Shown piece after piece: positions 47,727-57,046 of a DNA stretch of 64,000 bases. Numbering within the stretch: position 1 is the first letter of the stretch; each line of letters begins with the position of its first letter. The notes under the pieces are model-generated. The model worked only from the letters and a program-made list of their open reading frames with translations, was not told the origin of the DNA and ran no database searches. This DNA comes from Prochlorococcus marinus XMU1406 (GTDB lineage: Bacteria; Cyanobacteriota; Cyanobacteriia; PCC-6307; Cyanobiaceae): NCBI RefSeq assembly GCF_017696055.1, contig NZ_JAAORG010000001.1, forward strand, positions 248,001-312,000, read 5' to 3'. Both the position numbers and the translations under genes were made by a program.

Positions 47727-50135
47727 TTAACTTACATAACGAATTGGAGCTAATCTGGGATCTAGAATTTTACTTCCTTTATCACCAAATTTTACTGCTA
47801 AAGATATTTTTTCTCCACTCCCAAAAATATGTATGATTTCACCTTTCCCAAACTTTGAGTGAATTAGCATATCTCCAACTATCCAGCTTTTCCCTTTACT
47901 GGGACCTGAATATAATTTCCTTACTGCATTTATTGGTTTGTTAACAAATTCATTTGGATTGTTTCGATCAACTCTAGTTAAACGATCAAGATGCCAATCT
48001 CTTCTAATTGAAGCACCACCAGTTTGTGGTAATTCGCCATCCATTAAATCTTCAGGTATTTCGGAAAGAAATATTGAAGGAATTGTTGCTTCACGCATGC
48101 CACCCCATAATCTTCTTTCTCTGGCATGACTTAAGAAAACTCTTTCTTTAGCTCTAGTAATACCTACATAGCATAATCTTCTTTCCTCTTCAAGAAGTGA
48201 GGGAGTATCTATTGATCTATGGCTAGGGAAGAGACCTTGTTCTAGCCCAGTGATAAAAACATTTTGAAATTCTAAACCTTTACTATTATGCAGAGTCATG
48301 AGAGTTACAGAGTTAGGATTATTTTTCTTCGTATCATTATCAGTTGTTAAGGCTGCTGTAGAGAGAAATCCCTCTACATCTCCACTTTCTGTTTCTTCTT
48401 CATATTGAGTAGCTGCATTAATTAGTTCTTGTAAATTATTTCTTCTATCTTCAGATTCTTCAGTCCCACTAGAGAGCAAGTCACTTAAGTAACCACTTTT
48501 TTCTAATATAAGTTGTAGTAGTTGAGCGGGACCTGAATTTTCTAGGTAACACAGTAGATCATTCATAATTTCAGTAAATTTATTAATTCCTTTTGATGAT
48601 CGCCCTATTGTTTCTTCAAGACTTTGCTTATCATTAAGAACCTCCCATAATGGGATATTTAACCTATTAGATAGTTCATTAAGTTTTTGAATAGTAGTCT
48701 TACCAATCCCTCTTCTAGGAACATTTATGATTCGTAAAAGACTAACGTTATCTGAAGAATTAACCAGAACTTTCAAATATGCTATCGCATCTTTAATTTC
48801 TCTTCTATCATAAAAACGCAATCCTCCAAAAATTGTATAAGGAATGCGCCACCTTACAAGAGATTCTTCTAATACTCTAGACTGAGCTCTGGTTCGATAT
48901 AAAATTGCAAAATTTTTCCAAATTGGGTTTTGATTATAGTTATTGAGTGATTTTATTTTATTGGTAATTGCTTCTGCCTCGGAAATTTCATCATCACAGC
49001 TAAGTAACGTTAAAAGTTCCCCTTTTTCTTTAGTAGCCTTTAAAACTTTGTCAATTCTTTCAGAGTTGTTTTCAATTAGTGAGTTTGCAGCATCAAGGAT
49101 ATTGGAAGATGACCTATAATTTTCTTCTAATTTAATTAAAGATGATTTTGTATCATCATTGATTGAAGTTTTAAAATCTTCTTGAAAACCAATTAAAATT
49201 CTGAAGTCAGCAGCTCTGAAACTATAAATACTTTGATCAGCATCCCCAACTACAAAAATTGACCGATCTTCCCAATTGAAGAATTTTTTTGGTTCAGTAT
49301 TTCCAGTCGTAATTAATTTTATAAGTTCATATTGTGTTCTATTTGTATCTTGATATTCGTCAACTAAAATATGTTTAAATCTTTTGTGCCAGTAATCTCT
49401 GACTATATCATTTTGCCTCAATAAGAAAACAGGCAAAAGTAGAAGATCATCAAAGTCTAAAGAATTATTTTTTGAGAGCGAAATCCTATATCTCTTGTAG
49501 GCTTCTGCAACTGTTTTATCAAAATTATTATCTGCTTTTTCTAAAAGATCATTAGAAGTTAAGCATTGATTTTTAGCATTACTTATTAATCTTTTAATCT
49601 TTTTGGGATCATATCTTTTTGGGTCAAGATTCATATCTTGACTGATAATTTCTTTTACTAATGTTTGAGAATCTGTTTCATCATAAATTGAAAATTGTCT
49701 TGTCCATTTTAGGCCTTCTGGATCAGTATATTTTTCAATATCGTATCTCAAAAGTCTTGAAAATAAGGAATGGAAAGTCCCGATCCAAAGGTTCTGAAGC
49801 CTCTCTTGGTGAACGTTTGTTCTTAATTGATTTTGATCAATTTCTTTGAGAGTTGTCCAAGGCTGACCAAATTGATTAAAAGCTAATTCTTGGGCTAGAA
49901 GAACCTCTAATCTTGCTTTCATTTCTTTAGCAGCTTTGTTAGTGAAAGTGACTGCGAGAATGTTATAGGGATCTATAGAATTACCCTCAATAAGGTTTGC
50001 AATTCTGTGAGTAAGAGCCTTAGTTTTTCCGCTACCTGCACCTGCTACAACTAATAGTGGTCCATAAACATGTTTTACTGCTTGAAGTTGTTGATTGTTT
50101 AGGGACTTAAAAAGAAAATTGTTGGTTTGAGGCAC
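47727..50135 (-). CDS. UvrD/PcrA-type superfamily 1 DNA helicase
   Basis: This 802-residue SF1A helicase unwinds DNA 3'-5' in nucleotide excision and mismatch repair. The Q motif LNNQQLQAV is at 12-20, and Walker A GAGSGKTKAL is at 32-41. VDEYQDTN (Walker B), GDADQSIYSFRAAD, the Y-R-S-S motif and LMTLHNSKGLEF plus LEEERRLCYVGITRAKE complete the set. The C-terminal end has a PcrA-like KFGKGEIIHIFGSG segment. It shares its strand with the cca gene (5 bp) and a 68-aa ORF. Confidence 0.95.
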   Translation of the reverse strand: MPQTNNFLFKSLNNQQLQAVKHVYGPLLVVAGAGSGKTKALTHRIANLIEGNSIDPYNILAVTFTNKAAKEMKARLEVLLAQELAFNQFGQPWTTLKEIDQNQLRTNVHQERLQNLWIGTFHSLFSRLLRYDIEKYTDPEGLKWTRQFSIYDETDSQTLVKEIISQDMNLDPKRYDPKKIKRLISNAKNQCLTSNDLLEKADNNFDKTVAEAYKRYRISLSKNNSLDFDDLLLLPVFLLRQNDIVRDYWHKRFKHILVDEYQDTNRTQYELIKLITTGNTEPKKFFNWEDRSIFVVGDADQSIYSFRAADFRILIGFQEDFKTSINDDTKSSLIKLEENYRSSSNILDAANSLIENNSERIDKVLKATKEKGELLTLLSCDDEISEAEAITNKIKSLNNYNQNPIWKNFAILYRTRAQSRVLEESLVRWRIPYTIFGGLRFYDRREIKDAIAYLKVLVNSSDNVSLLRIINVPRRGIGKTTIQKLNELSNRLNIPLWEVLNDKQSLEETIGRSSKGINKFTEIMNDLLCYLENSGPAQLLQLILEKSGYLSDLLSSGTEESEDRRNNLQELINAATQYEEETESGDVEGFLSTAALTTDNDTKKNNPNSVTLMTLHNSKGLEFQNVFITGLEQGLFPSHRSIDTPSLLEEERRLCYVGITRAKERVFLSHARERRLWGGMREATIPSIFLSEIPEDLMDGELPQTGGASIRRDWHLDRLTRVDRNNPNEFVNKPINAVRKLYSGPSKGKSWIVGDMLIHSKFGKGEIIHIFGSGEKISLAVKFGDKGSKILDPRLAPIRYVS

Positions 50136-50157
50136 TTTTGGAAGGGTTTTTCAAAAA

Positions 50158-50364
50158 TCAGACTTTACTATGAGATTCAGATTCCGTTTCTAGATCTTCT
50201 AACGCTTTTTTTAAATTTATAAGTTCATTATTGTTATTAATTATTTCTTCAAATTTATTTTGAGGCATCTTTAATTTCATACTTCTGTCTAGAATTTCTT
50301 TTTCCAATCTCTTTTTATATGAGGAAATAAGTTTCTTTGATAATTTTAAATCCTGTTGATCCAA
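50158..50364 (-). CDS. small coiled-coil-like hypothetical protein
   Basis: This 68-residue ORF encodes a highly charged protein with no TM helix. The heptad-like arrangement of Leu, Ile and Lys/Glu from residue 5 to 60 suggests a coiled coil or helical bundle. I do not recognise a family. It lies 22 bp upstream of the helicase gene on the same strand, and a shared transcript is likely. Base use is like that of the surroundings. It may be a real gene of marine picocyanobacteria, but that is inference. Confidence 0.6.
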   Translation of the reverse strand: MDQQDLKLSKKLISSYKKRLEKEILDRSMKLKMPQNKFEEIINNNNELINLKKALEDLETESESHSKV

Positions 50365-50479
50365 AACTTTATAAAAAATGTAATTTTATACTAGCGGAAA
50401 AAAAATTTTTATTTGAATTATTTCAACTATCACTTTGGAATGAAGTTATTAATTAAGAAGCGTTGCGTTAAGTTTGAAA

Positions 50480-50508
50480 TTGTATTGTTTTTACTAGCTT
50501 TGTATTAT
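50480..50508 (+). promoter_or_regulatory. candidate cpeB promoter
   Basis: TTGTAT (50480-50485) and TATTAT (50503-50508) are separated by 17 bp, a good sigma-70 spacing. The inferred start near 50515 would give a leader of about 28 nt before the cpeB ATG. This is pattern evidence only in a very AT-rich region. Confidence 0.4.
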
Positions 50509-50542
50509 TCTTAAGATCGGTCTTTAAATTTTTACTTCAGGA

Positions 50543-51055
50543 ATGTCAGTTTCAAAGAATAATCAACTATTGTCAGCCGATAAGAAATTAAATGATTTAA
50601 GCAATATAAAAGAATTTATTAATAGTGCAAACTCAAGATTAGATGCAATAACCTCAATAACCAATAATTCACATGCAATCGCAGCAGACGCTGTAACAGC
50701 AATGATTTGCGAAAATCAAGATTCACTTAATTCAAAAATATCTTTAAATACAACTAATAAGATGTCCGTTTGTTTAAGAGATGGAGAAATAATCCTAAGG
50801 ATTGTTGCTTATCTTTTAATTTCTAATGACGAATCAGTTTTAGAAAAAAGTTGTTTGAAGGATCTTAAAAATACTTATCTTGCTCTTGGGGTGCCTTTAA
50901 GAAATGCAAGAAGGGTTTTTCAATTAATGCGAGATGCAACTATCTCTGATTTGAATTCAACAGTTAAAAATATGCGTGGAAACAAAAGCTTTCTTCCTAA
51001 ATTAATATCTGAAACAGAGTTTCAATTTGAAAGGATAATTAATCTTTTAAAATAG
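50543..51055 (+). CDS. cpeB: degenerate phycoerythrin beta subunit
   Basis: This is a divergent phycoerythrin beta chain of 170 residues. The phycobiliprotein core is clear in [21 protein letters not shown] and [12 protein letters not shown], and the [11 protein letters not shown] helix. By alignment with ordinary CpeB, Cys77 matches the Cys-82 bilin site and Cys56 matches Cys-61, but Ala45 replaces Cys-50 and the C-terminal Cys-159/165 site is gone. High-light Prochlorococcus is known to keep such a protein with one phycoerythrobilin, attached by CpeS. No alpha subunit is near. A sensory rather than antenna role has been suggested for it; this is not shown by the sequence. It overlaps cpeS by 17 bp in convergent orientation. 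Confidence 0.92.
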   Translation: MSVSKNNQLLSADKKLNDLSNIKEFINSANSRLDAITSITNNSHAIAADAVTAMICENQDSLNSKISLNTTNKMSVCLRDGEIILRIVAYLLISNDESVLEKSCLKDLKNTYLALGVPLRNARRVFQLMRDATISDLNSTVKNMRGNKSFLPKLISETEFQFERIINLLK

Positions 51056-51590
51056 CTAAATTCCTTATCTCTGAAGTATGTGAAGTCTGTATAACTGAGT
51101 TATTTTCCAGATTTCTAATAGTAGAAAATCTGGATCTTATATGAGTGGATAAAAAGGAAATTCTTTCTTCGGAAACTGTTGATTTATAAATAGTTTTAAT
51201 GTGTAAATTATTTTGTTCATCAACAAAATAAGTTGATGATGAAATAAAGGATTCTGTATAACCTTTATTTCTTAAAACAATTCCTGAATTTTCATCTTTG
51301 GGTAAAAAAATCAGAATAGTTTCATCTCCCTCACTGATATCTTCATTGTCCCAATCACTAATAGCTTGCCAGTTTATGGAAATGGCTATGCTCTCTAGGT
51401 TTAAACTGAATTTATAATTTTTAAAAATTTCAACGACTTTTTTATTTTTTTTGTTGATATGTTTTATATATATTTTACTAGTTGAGTTTTCAAATTCCTG
51501 AAAAGCTAAAGTGTGAGTACTTCTAATAGATTTCCACTCTCCTATACTTTTATCAATGAATTGATTAATTATTGTTAGATTCTTCGTCAA
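51039..51590 (-). CDS. cpeS: CpeS-type phycobiliprotein lyase
   Basis: CpeS lyases attach phycoerythrobilin to Cys-82 of phycobiliprotein beta subunits. The 183-residue protein has the family N terminus [20 protein letters not shown] (in part), a beta-rich centre of lipocalin type, and the conserved [19 protein letters not shown] near the end. In a high-light strain this lyase is known to act on the single cysteine site of the degenerate CpeB. It overlaps the cpeB 3' end by 17 bp and the upstream 59-aa ORF by 26 bp. Confidence 0.93.
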   Translation of the reverse strand: MTKNLTIINQFIDKSIGEWKSIRSTHTLAFQEFENSTSKIYIKHINKKNKKVVEIFKNYKFSLNLESIAISINWQAISDWDNEDISEGDETILIFLPKDENSGIVLRNKGYTESFISSSTYFVDEQNNLHIKTIYKSTVSEERISFLSTHIRSRFSTIRNLENNSVIQTSHTSEIRNLAILKD

Positions 51591-51744
51591 GTTTATCTTC
51601 TACGGAATGATTTTCTGCTTTTTGTATCATTCTAACCATTGAATCCACCATTAATCTCTTTGCAGAAGTTACTTTTAATCCAGAAGGAGTAGTTGATATT
51701 TGTTCTCCAGGGCGATCATATGAAGTTGGTCTAAATGGAGTCAT
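51565..51744 (-). CDS. 59-residue ORF overlapping cpeS, unassigned
   Basis: An ATG at 51744 opens 59 codons ending 26 bp inside cpeS in another frame. The product starts [15 protein letters not shown], has a short amphipathic helix (about 24-45, [17 protein letters not shown]) and an acidic, Asn-rich tail. I recognise no family. The overlap with cpeS and the absence of another gene in this space argue for a real, translationally coupled gene of the phycoerythrin locus. A small accessory or linker protein is possible, but this is inference. Confidence 0.55.
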   Translation of the reverse strand: MTPFRPTSYDRPGEQISTTPSGLKVTSAKRLMVDSMVRMIQKAENHSVEDKLDEESNNN

Positions 51745-51861
51745 CTAATAACTTTAAAAATTAATCGATCTCTATTCTTGCATGAATCATTATTTATATA
51801 GTTATTGTTTGCGAAAATGTCATATCTTTCTTCTTTGTTTACAGAATTACCAACTGTTTTG

Positions 51862-52497
51862 TTATTTAGGCATTTTATTTTTTGCCAATCCTGAAATAGT
51901 CGCTAAAGCAAACATTCCCAATAGAGCAATCCCTAGAAATAATCCTGCTCCCTGGCTAACTCCAGCTCCTACTGCTACTAGTATAGAGTCACTGATTAGA
52001 AGACTTATTATTAATGCAGGAGTAAATATTTTCCAGCGAGTTCCTCCAATACCAATTGCGTAGCTTAGAAAATCAAAAAGGCCAGTCATTAGTAGACCTG
52101 TCATAAGAAAGAAATTTTCTTCTAGCTGGTTTTGATTAAAACTTTCAATCTTTTGCATTGCTTTCGGGCCTACTAAATTACGTACAGGAACCCGACCATA
52201 ATTTCTTGCGATAAAGAAAGCAGCTTGGCAAAAAACGATATCAGAAAAGATTATTGTCATGTAACCTTTTTGAAATCCTAGTAATGAACCAGCTAGCAGA
52301 GAATAAGCTGAACTTGGAAGGGCAGGTAAAATAATACTTACTCCTCTGAGTATGAATATTCCAAAAGGAGCCCAAATCCCCATACTTTCTATTTTATTCC
52401 TTAGAGGTTCAATCCCATAATTTTGGATGAAATAAATCAATACTACAAATATTGCTATAAAAAAAACTACTGAGAGAAATTTCTGTATTTTATTCAT
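51862..52497 (-). CDS. TVP38/TMEM64 (VTT domain) family membrane protein
   Basis: This 211-residue membrane protein has five to six hydrophobic helices and a VTT/DedA-like domain. The central segment with SSAYSLLAGSLLGFQKGYM and the FFIARNYGR loop are like those of TVP38/TMEM64 proteins. Related proteins act in lipid scrambling or membrane homeostasis. No specific substrate is visible. The gene lies between the phycoerythrin locus and a small secreted protein, without an evident link. Confidence 0.88.
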   Translation of the reverse strand: MNKIQKFLSVVFFIAIFVVLIYFIQNYGIEPLRNKIESMGIWAPFGIFILRGVSIILPALPSSAYSLLAGSLLGFQKGYMTIIFSDIVFCQAAFFIARNYGRVPVRNLVGPKAMQKIESFNQNQLEENFFLMTGLLMTGLFDFLSYAIGIGGTRWKIFTPALIISLLISDSILVAVGAGVSQGAGLFLGIALLGMFALATISGLAKNKMPK

Positions 52498-52644
52498 TAT
52501 TTTTCTAATAAATTTATTGGAAGTAAATTCTTAATTTAATATTTGATTCTATCTATAATAGAAATACTATTCAATAAAAATTTTTACAAATTTTTAATCT
52601 TATATTTCCTACTAATAAAAAATTTTTGTATTCCATAAGTAGTC

Positions 52645-53064
52645 ATGATTAATTCTATGAATAAAGTTAATTCAATATTTTTTAGAAATATCATTAATTT
52701 AGTCCTTTCGATTATCGTTTTCTTTTGTATTTCAATAAAAAAATCAGAAGCTTTGCCTCATGAATGGGTTGGAGTCCCTAAAAGTGAATACGGAGAGCAG
52801 TTATGGGATAGGCAAAGTATAAAAAGGAATGAGGATGGTTCTGTAAGAGTATTGAGTAAATTTATTCCCAAAACAAAAAGTGAAATTACTAAGGATATTC
52901 TCTATACCATGGATATAAATTGTTTTGAAAAATCATTTAGAGATGTTGATGTCTCAATAGATGAAGCAAATAGTAATTTCAATGATTTAGCTAATTGGCA
53001 AGATCCAAATGGAGATAAACTGATTTTGGGTGTTATTGGTCAAGTCTGCAGAGTCGAAAACTAA
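52645..53064 (+). CDS. small secreted protein of unknown function
   Basis: This 139-residue ORF starts with a hydrophobic signal (about 11-31) that ends near SEALP, and then encodes a soluble domain of about 105 residues. Two cysteines (MDINCFEK and GQVCRVEN) could form a disulfide outside the cytoplasm. The order WVGV, WDRQSI, a glycine turn, K...L and DIxC loosely resembles the surface-adhesin E-like fold. I cannot confirm that family. It is flanked by the TVP38 gene and the tRNA-Phe gene. Confidence 0.65.
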   Translation: MINSMNKVNSIFFRNIINLVLSIIVFFCISIKKSEALPHEWVGVPKSEYGEQLWDRQSIKRNEDGSVRVLSKFIPKTKSEITKDILYTMDINCFEKSFRDVDVSIDEANSNFNDLANWQDPNGDKLILGVIGQVCRVEN

Positions 53065-53123
53065 AAATTTTAAGTTATAAAAAAATACGAAAAAATAACT
53101 AGTTCTCAATGATTTAAAAGTAT

Positions 53124-53148
53124 AAAACCCTCTCTAGGAAAGGGTTTT
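53124..53148 (-). terminator. hairpin downstream of tRNA-Phe
   Basis: The arms AAAACCCT (53124-53131) and AGGGTTTT (53141-53148) form an 8-bp stem with a 9-nt loop. On the minus strand it lies 5 bp after the tRNA-Phe gene and its own arm supplies the T-rich end. It could also act on the plus strand after the secreted-protein gene. Confidence 0.55.
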
Positions 53149-53153
53149 AAAGG

Positions 53154-53226
53154 TGCCAGGACCCAGATTTGAACTGGGGACACGGCGATTTTCAGTCGCC
53201 TGCTCTACCAACTGAGCTATCCCGGC
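53154..53226 (-). tRNA. tRNA-Phe (anticodon GAA)
   Basis: On the minus strand: acceptor GCCGGGA, which pairs with TCCTGGC through one G-T pair, discriminator A, D arm GCTC..GAGC, anticodon loop CTGAAAA with GAA, and T arm containing GTTCAAATC. The 73-nt length is standard and CCA is not encoded. Confidence 0.96.
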
Positions 53227-53318
53227 TCTAACCTATATACTCTAAATTAAGATGTGTAGTTTGTGAAACCCTTTTAATTAAAAATTTTATATCTTCATCA
53301 AATATTCTAAAAAAACTT

Positions 53319-54548
53319 TTATTTTGAATTAATCGCCAACAAGGCAGTACCAAATGAAGTAGTTTTTTTGCATGAAACTATGGGTATATTAATAATTTTT
53401 TCTCTTATTTTTCTCCACTGTGGGTTTTTTGAACCTCCACCAATAGTAATAATTTTTTTTGGAAGTGAACCTGTTAGTTCTCCTAGCTTTTCCCATCCTT
53501 TCAATTCGATCTTAGCTAGCCCCTCGAATAATGCATGTAAATAAAGTGAGTCGCTTACTGGCCTTGGACCAAGTATTGGCTCTAAATTAGAATTATTAAC
53601 AGGAAATCTCTCTCCTTTACTATTAAGAGGTAAAAGATTTAAAGAAGTTTTTTTCGATGGATTTATTTGTCGACTGAGCTCCTTTATTTCTAAATCAGAG
53701 AAGAATTGAGATAAGATACCACATCCCGCGTTTGATGCCCCTCCACATATCCAATCGCCGTTTAATCTATGGTTTGTAATTCCTTCTTTTTTTATAGGTT
53801 TATCAATGATTTTCTTAACTACAAGAGTTGTTCCTAAAACTGTGAGACCATCTTCTTTACCTAAACCTGCAGCTATTACACTTGCATTAGAGTCAGTGGT
53901 GCCTGAGATTAATATTAATTTCTTATTCAAGTTAAATCTCTCTGCTAAATCACAATTCACTTCTCCAATAATTTCCCCACTTTTTATTATTTGAGGTAGG
54001 CATTTTTGCCATGAAGCATTGAGATAGCTTTTTGGCCATGATTCTTTTTTTAGATCCCAACCAAGTTTTAGATTATTACCTTCTTCTCCATAAGTCCAAT
54101 CTTTTAAAAACCAACCAGTGATCCAATCAGATTGATGTCGTAAAAGTATATTTGTCCCATATTTATCTATTAATTTTAATGCTTTAGCAAGACTACTATA
54201 TGGAGTTCGCAGATAATCTTCTTCAGGAGTTAGTGATTCAAGAAGGATCTTATTTTCGCTACATGCTTGGTCATAAGGTATTGCTTCTCCTAGCGGCTCT
54301 CCTTGCAAATTTGATGCTGTTAAAGTTCCTGAGGTACCGGAGATAGCCAATTTATTAAGGTTAATTTTCACCTCAATAGGTAAACTAGCTAAGAGATTCT
54401 CACAAGAATTGATCCAAGAATTTGGATTCTTAAAGCTGTATGAATAAGGTACTGAATTTGAATATACTAATTTCTTATGAAAATTAATTATTGATATTCT
54501 TGCACCACTGGTTCCAAAATCTAACCCTCCATAAAAATTTTCAGGCAT
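53319..54548 (-). CDS. FGGY-family carbohydrate kinase, probable D-ribulokinase
   Basis: This 409-residue FGGY kinase phosphorylates a keto-pentose. The N-terminal phosphate-1 motif is LDFGTSGARISI (about 8-19), a SGTSGT segment follows near 79, and a SGTTDSN segment is in the centre. The C-terminal adenosine motif is TIGGGSKNPQW. The short form and the DFGTSGAR start resemble the cyanobacterial/plant D-ribulokinase group. The exact sugar is inference. It is downstream of metK on the same strand with a 15 bp gap. Confidence 0.85.
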   Translation of the reverse strand: MPENFYGGLDFGTSGARISIINFHKKLVYSNSVPYSYSFKNPNSWINSCENLLASLPIEVKINLNKLAISGTSGTLTASNLQGEPLGEAIPYDQACSENKILLESLTPEEDYLRTPYSSLAKALKLIDKYGTNILLRHQSDWITGWFLKDWTYGEEGNNLKLGWDLKKESWPKSYLNASWQKCLPQIIKSGEIIGEVNCDLAERFNLNKKLILISGTTDSNASVIAAGLGKEDGLTVLGTTLVVKKIIDKPIKKEGITNHRLNGDWICGGASNAGCGILSQFFSDLEIKELSRQINPSKKTSLNLLPLNSKGERFPVNNSNLEPILGPRPVSDSLYLHALFEGLAKIELKGWEKLGELTGSLPKKIITIGGGSKNPQWRKIREKIINIPIVSCKKTTSFGTALLAINSK

Positions 54549-54563
54549 AGAAAAAATATTTTA

Positions 54564-55802
54564 TTAAAAAATCTTGGAAGCCTCAGCTAATTGGGCTGCT
54601 TTTTCTTCTACATTTTCCCATGGGAGCTCAAGATCTCTTCTGCCAAAATGTCCATAGGATGCAGTCTTTCTAAAAAATTTGCCTCCCATTTTTTTGGGTA
54701 GGTTTCTTAAGTTAAATTCTTTTATTATTGCTGCGGGTCTTAAATCAAAGTGCTCTTTAATTAGCTCAGTCAAATTAGCTTGTGAAATAACACCTGTATC
54801 AAAAGTTTCCACGAGAATGGAAATTGGTTTTGCCACTCCAATAGCATAACTTAATTGTACTTCTGCTTTTTTTGCCAATTTCGCCTTAACTATGCTTTTA
54901 GCTACATAACGTGCGGCATAAGCGGCTGATCTATCTACTTTTGTGGGATCTTTACCAGAAAATGCCCCTCCTCCGTGTCTTGCATATCCACCATAAGTAT
55001 CTACAATAATTTTTCTGCCAGTGAGCCCCGCATCTCCTTGGGGCCCCCCTACGACAAATTTCCCAGTGGGGTTTACTAGAAATCTTGTTTGGCTAATGCT
55101 TGGTTTGATTTCTAAATCTTCAGTAGCAGGAATTACAACATGACTCCATAAATCTTCTTTTATTCTTTGACGAATTTCTTCTTCATTTGTTATCCCATCT
55201 ATCTCAGGATTATGTTGAGTTGAAATTAAAATTGTATTAATAGAAACTGGTAAACCTTTTTCGTAATCAATGCTTACTTGAGTTTTCCCATCAGGGAGTA
55301 GATAACTAAGGACTTCTTCATGCCTCACTTTGGCAAGTTGAATGGCTAATCTATGAGCTAAGCTTATCGGTAAGGGCATTAATTCAGGCGTCTCATCGCA
55401 TGCATAGCCGAACATTATGCCTTGGTCACCAGCTCCGGTATTGTCTTCCAAATCATCGTTAACATCATCTGCGTCATTTACTCCTTGTGAAATGTCTGGT
55501 GATTGCTCATCAAGTGCTACTAAAACAGCACAACTATTTGCATCAAAACCACCTGCTTTATAGCCTTCATATCCAATTTCTTTAATTACATTTCTAACAA
55601 GTTTTATGTAATCGACTTTTGCTTTTGAAGTTATTTCTCCAGTAAGTAAACAAAGACCAGTATTTACAACAGTTTCGCATGCAACTCTGCTTTCTGGATC
55701 TTCTGTCAATAAAGCATCTAAAACAGCGTCACTAATTTGATCACATATCTTGTCAGGATGACCTTCAGTTACGGATTCAGAAGTGAAAATGAAATCACTC
55801 AT
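54564..55802 (-). CDS. metK: S-adenosylmethionine synthetase
   Basis: MetK makes SAM from methionine and ATP. The 412 residues contain the [20 protein letters not shown] start, the methionine loop [12 protein letters not shown] and the P-loop-like [16 protein letters not shown]. Each is intact. It is upstream of the ribulokinase-like gene, with rpsA 138 bp further upstream on the same strand. The leader contains a repeated AAATTAGACTAT and no recognisable SAM riboswitch. Confidence 0.97.
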   Translation of the reverse strand: MSDFIFTSESVTEGHPDKICDQISDAVLDALLTEDPESRVACETVVNTGLCLLTGEITSKAKVDYIKLVRNVIKEIGYEGYKAGGFDANSCAVLVALDEQSPDISQGVNDADDVNDDLEDNTGAGDQGIMFGYACDETPELMPLPISLAHRLAIQLAKVRHEEVLSYLLPDGKTQVSIDYEKGLPVSINTILISTQHNPEIDGITNEEEIRQRIKEDLWSHVVIPATEDLEIKPSISQTRFLVNPTGKFVVGGPQGDAGLTGRKIIVDTYGGYARHGGGAFSGKDPTKVDRSAAYAARYVAKSIVKAKLAKKAEVQLSYAIGVAKPISILVETFDTGVISQANLTELIKEHFDLRPAAIIKEFNLRNLPKKMGGKFFRKTASYGHFGRRDLELPWENVEEKAAQLAEASKIF

Positions 55803-55940
55803 TTACAAATAATTTTGAAATTAGACTATATCCTAAATTAGACTATCGTTACAAATCAATTATTGTAAATTAAAAAAAATACTTAGACAACTATAAACTG
55901 CTTTAAGTTCAGATATTCGTTCAAAAATAAATAATTGAAT

Positions 55941-57032
55941 TTATACTGTTTCAACTGAAGCTATGGGGGTCTCTTCATTATCGTCAGTTTGTTCAAATAA
56001 CATTTGCTTGTATTTCGCAGCCATTTCTTCAGCTTTACTAAAAACTTTTTGAGGGTCAGTTAACATATCCCCTGGTTCAGGTTCAAGTGCTTTAGTGGAT
56101 AATGAAATTCGTCCTCTTTCCGAATCCAGGTCTATTATCATGACTTTCATTTCATCATTCACATTTAAAACATTATGAGGAGTCTCAATATGTTCATGAC
56201 TAATCTCGGAAATGTGCAATAGACCACTGACTCCACCAATATCAATAAAGGCTCCATAAGGTTTAATACCTTTTACTGAACCAACAACAACTTCACCTAC
56301 CTCAAGTCTGTTCATTTTTTTCTCAACTAAAGCTCTTCTATGACTTAGTACTAATCTATTTCTCTCTTCATCAACTTCAAGAAATTTTAAAGGTAGATAT
56401 TCACCTTCCAAGTCATCTTTTATTCTTCTAGCACTTATATGAGAGCCTGGGATAAAACCTCGCAAGCCTTCCACCCTCACAAGAGCTCCTCCCCTGTTTG
56501 TTGCAAAAACTTCAGAGTATATAGTTGCATCTTCTTTTTGTAGTTGTCTAACCCTTTCCCATGCTCTTTGATATTCAATTCTTCTAATGGAGAGGGCTAA
56601 TTGGCCATCTTCATTTTCTTCACTCATTATGAAAAATTCCCTACTTTCTGAAGGTTGTAAAACATCATTCAGTCCCTCTACTCTATTTATTGAAACCTCC
56701 TGAACAGGCATGAAGGCAGCTGTTTTCGCCCCTATATCAATCATGGCCCCTTTGGGCTCTAAAGCAAAAACAGTACCTTTAACTAGATCGCCAGGCTTAA
56801 AGTTATAGTCATACTTACCCAAAAGTGATGCAAATTCCTCTTGTGTGAATCCTGCATTATCAAAATCTTTATTTGTTCTGCTAGAGGAAGAATCTGCTGA
56901 AGGTATATCGCTCTTCTTGAATGATAAATCTTCCTCATTTTGGGATGCTGAATCGTTATTTAACTCAGAAGAATTTTTAATTTCTTGTTCCTCAGGAATT
57001 TCTTTAATGGTTTGGGAAGAATTTTCGTTCAT
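55941..57032 (-). CDS. rpsA: 30S ribosomal protein S1
   Basis: S1 helps bring mRNA to the 30S subunit and is important in organisms with few Shine-Dalgarno sites. The 363 residues have an acidic, disordered N terminus (1-75) and three S1 domains, roughly at 78-150, 165-235 and 245-315. The third contains GVSGLLHISEISHEH. The three-domain form is the cyanobacterial/plastid type rather than the six-domain E. coli form. A 15-bp palindrome lies 14 bp upstream of the start, a possible site of autoregulation. Confidence 0.95.
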   Translation of the reverse strand: MNENSSQTIKEIPEEQEIKNSSELNNDSASQNEEDLSFKKSDIPSADSSSSRTNKDFDNAGFTQEEFASLLGKYDYNFKPGDLVKGTVFALEPKGAMIDIGAKTAAFMPVQEVSINRVEGLNDVLQPSESREFFIMSEENEDGQLALSIRRIEYQRAWERVRQLQKEDATIYSEVFATNRGGALVRVEGLRGFIPGSHISARRIKDDLEGEYLPLKFLEVDEERNRLVLSHRRALVEKKMNRLEVGEVVVGSVKGIKPYGAFIDIGGVSGLLHISEISHEHIETPHNVLNVNDEMKVMIIDLDSERGRISLSTKALEPEPGDMLTDPQKVFSKAEEMAAKYKQMLFEQTDDNEETPIASVETV

Positions 57033-57046
57033 TTGTTATGTCGCAG

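Noticed and set aside
55803-55940. SAM riboswitch before metK
   Set aside because: No class I-V SAM aptamer pattern is recognisable; only the 12-mer direct repeat stands out.
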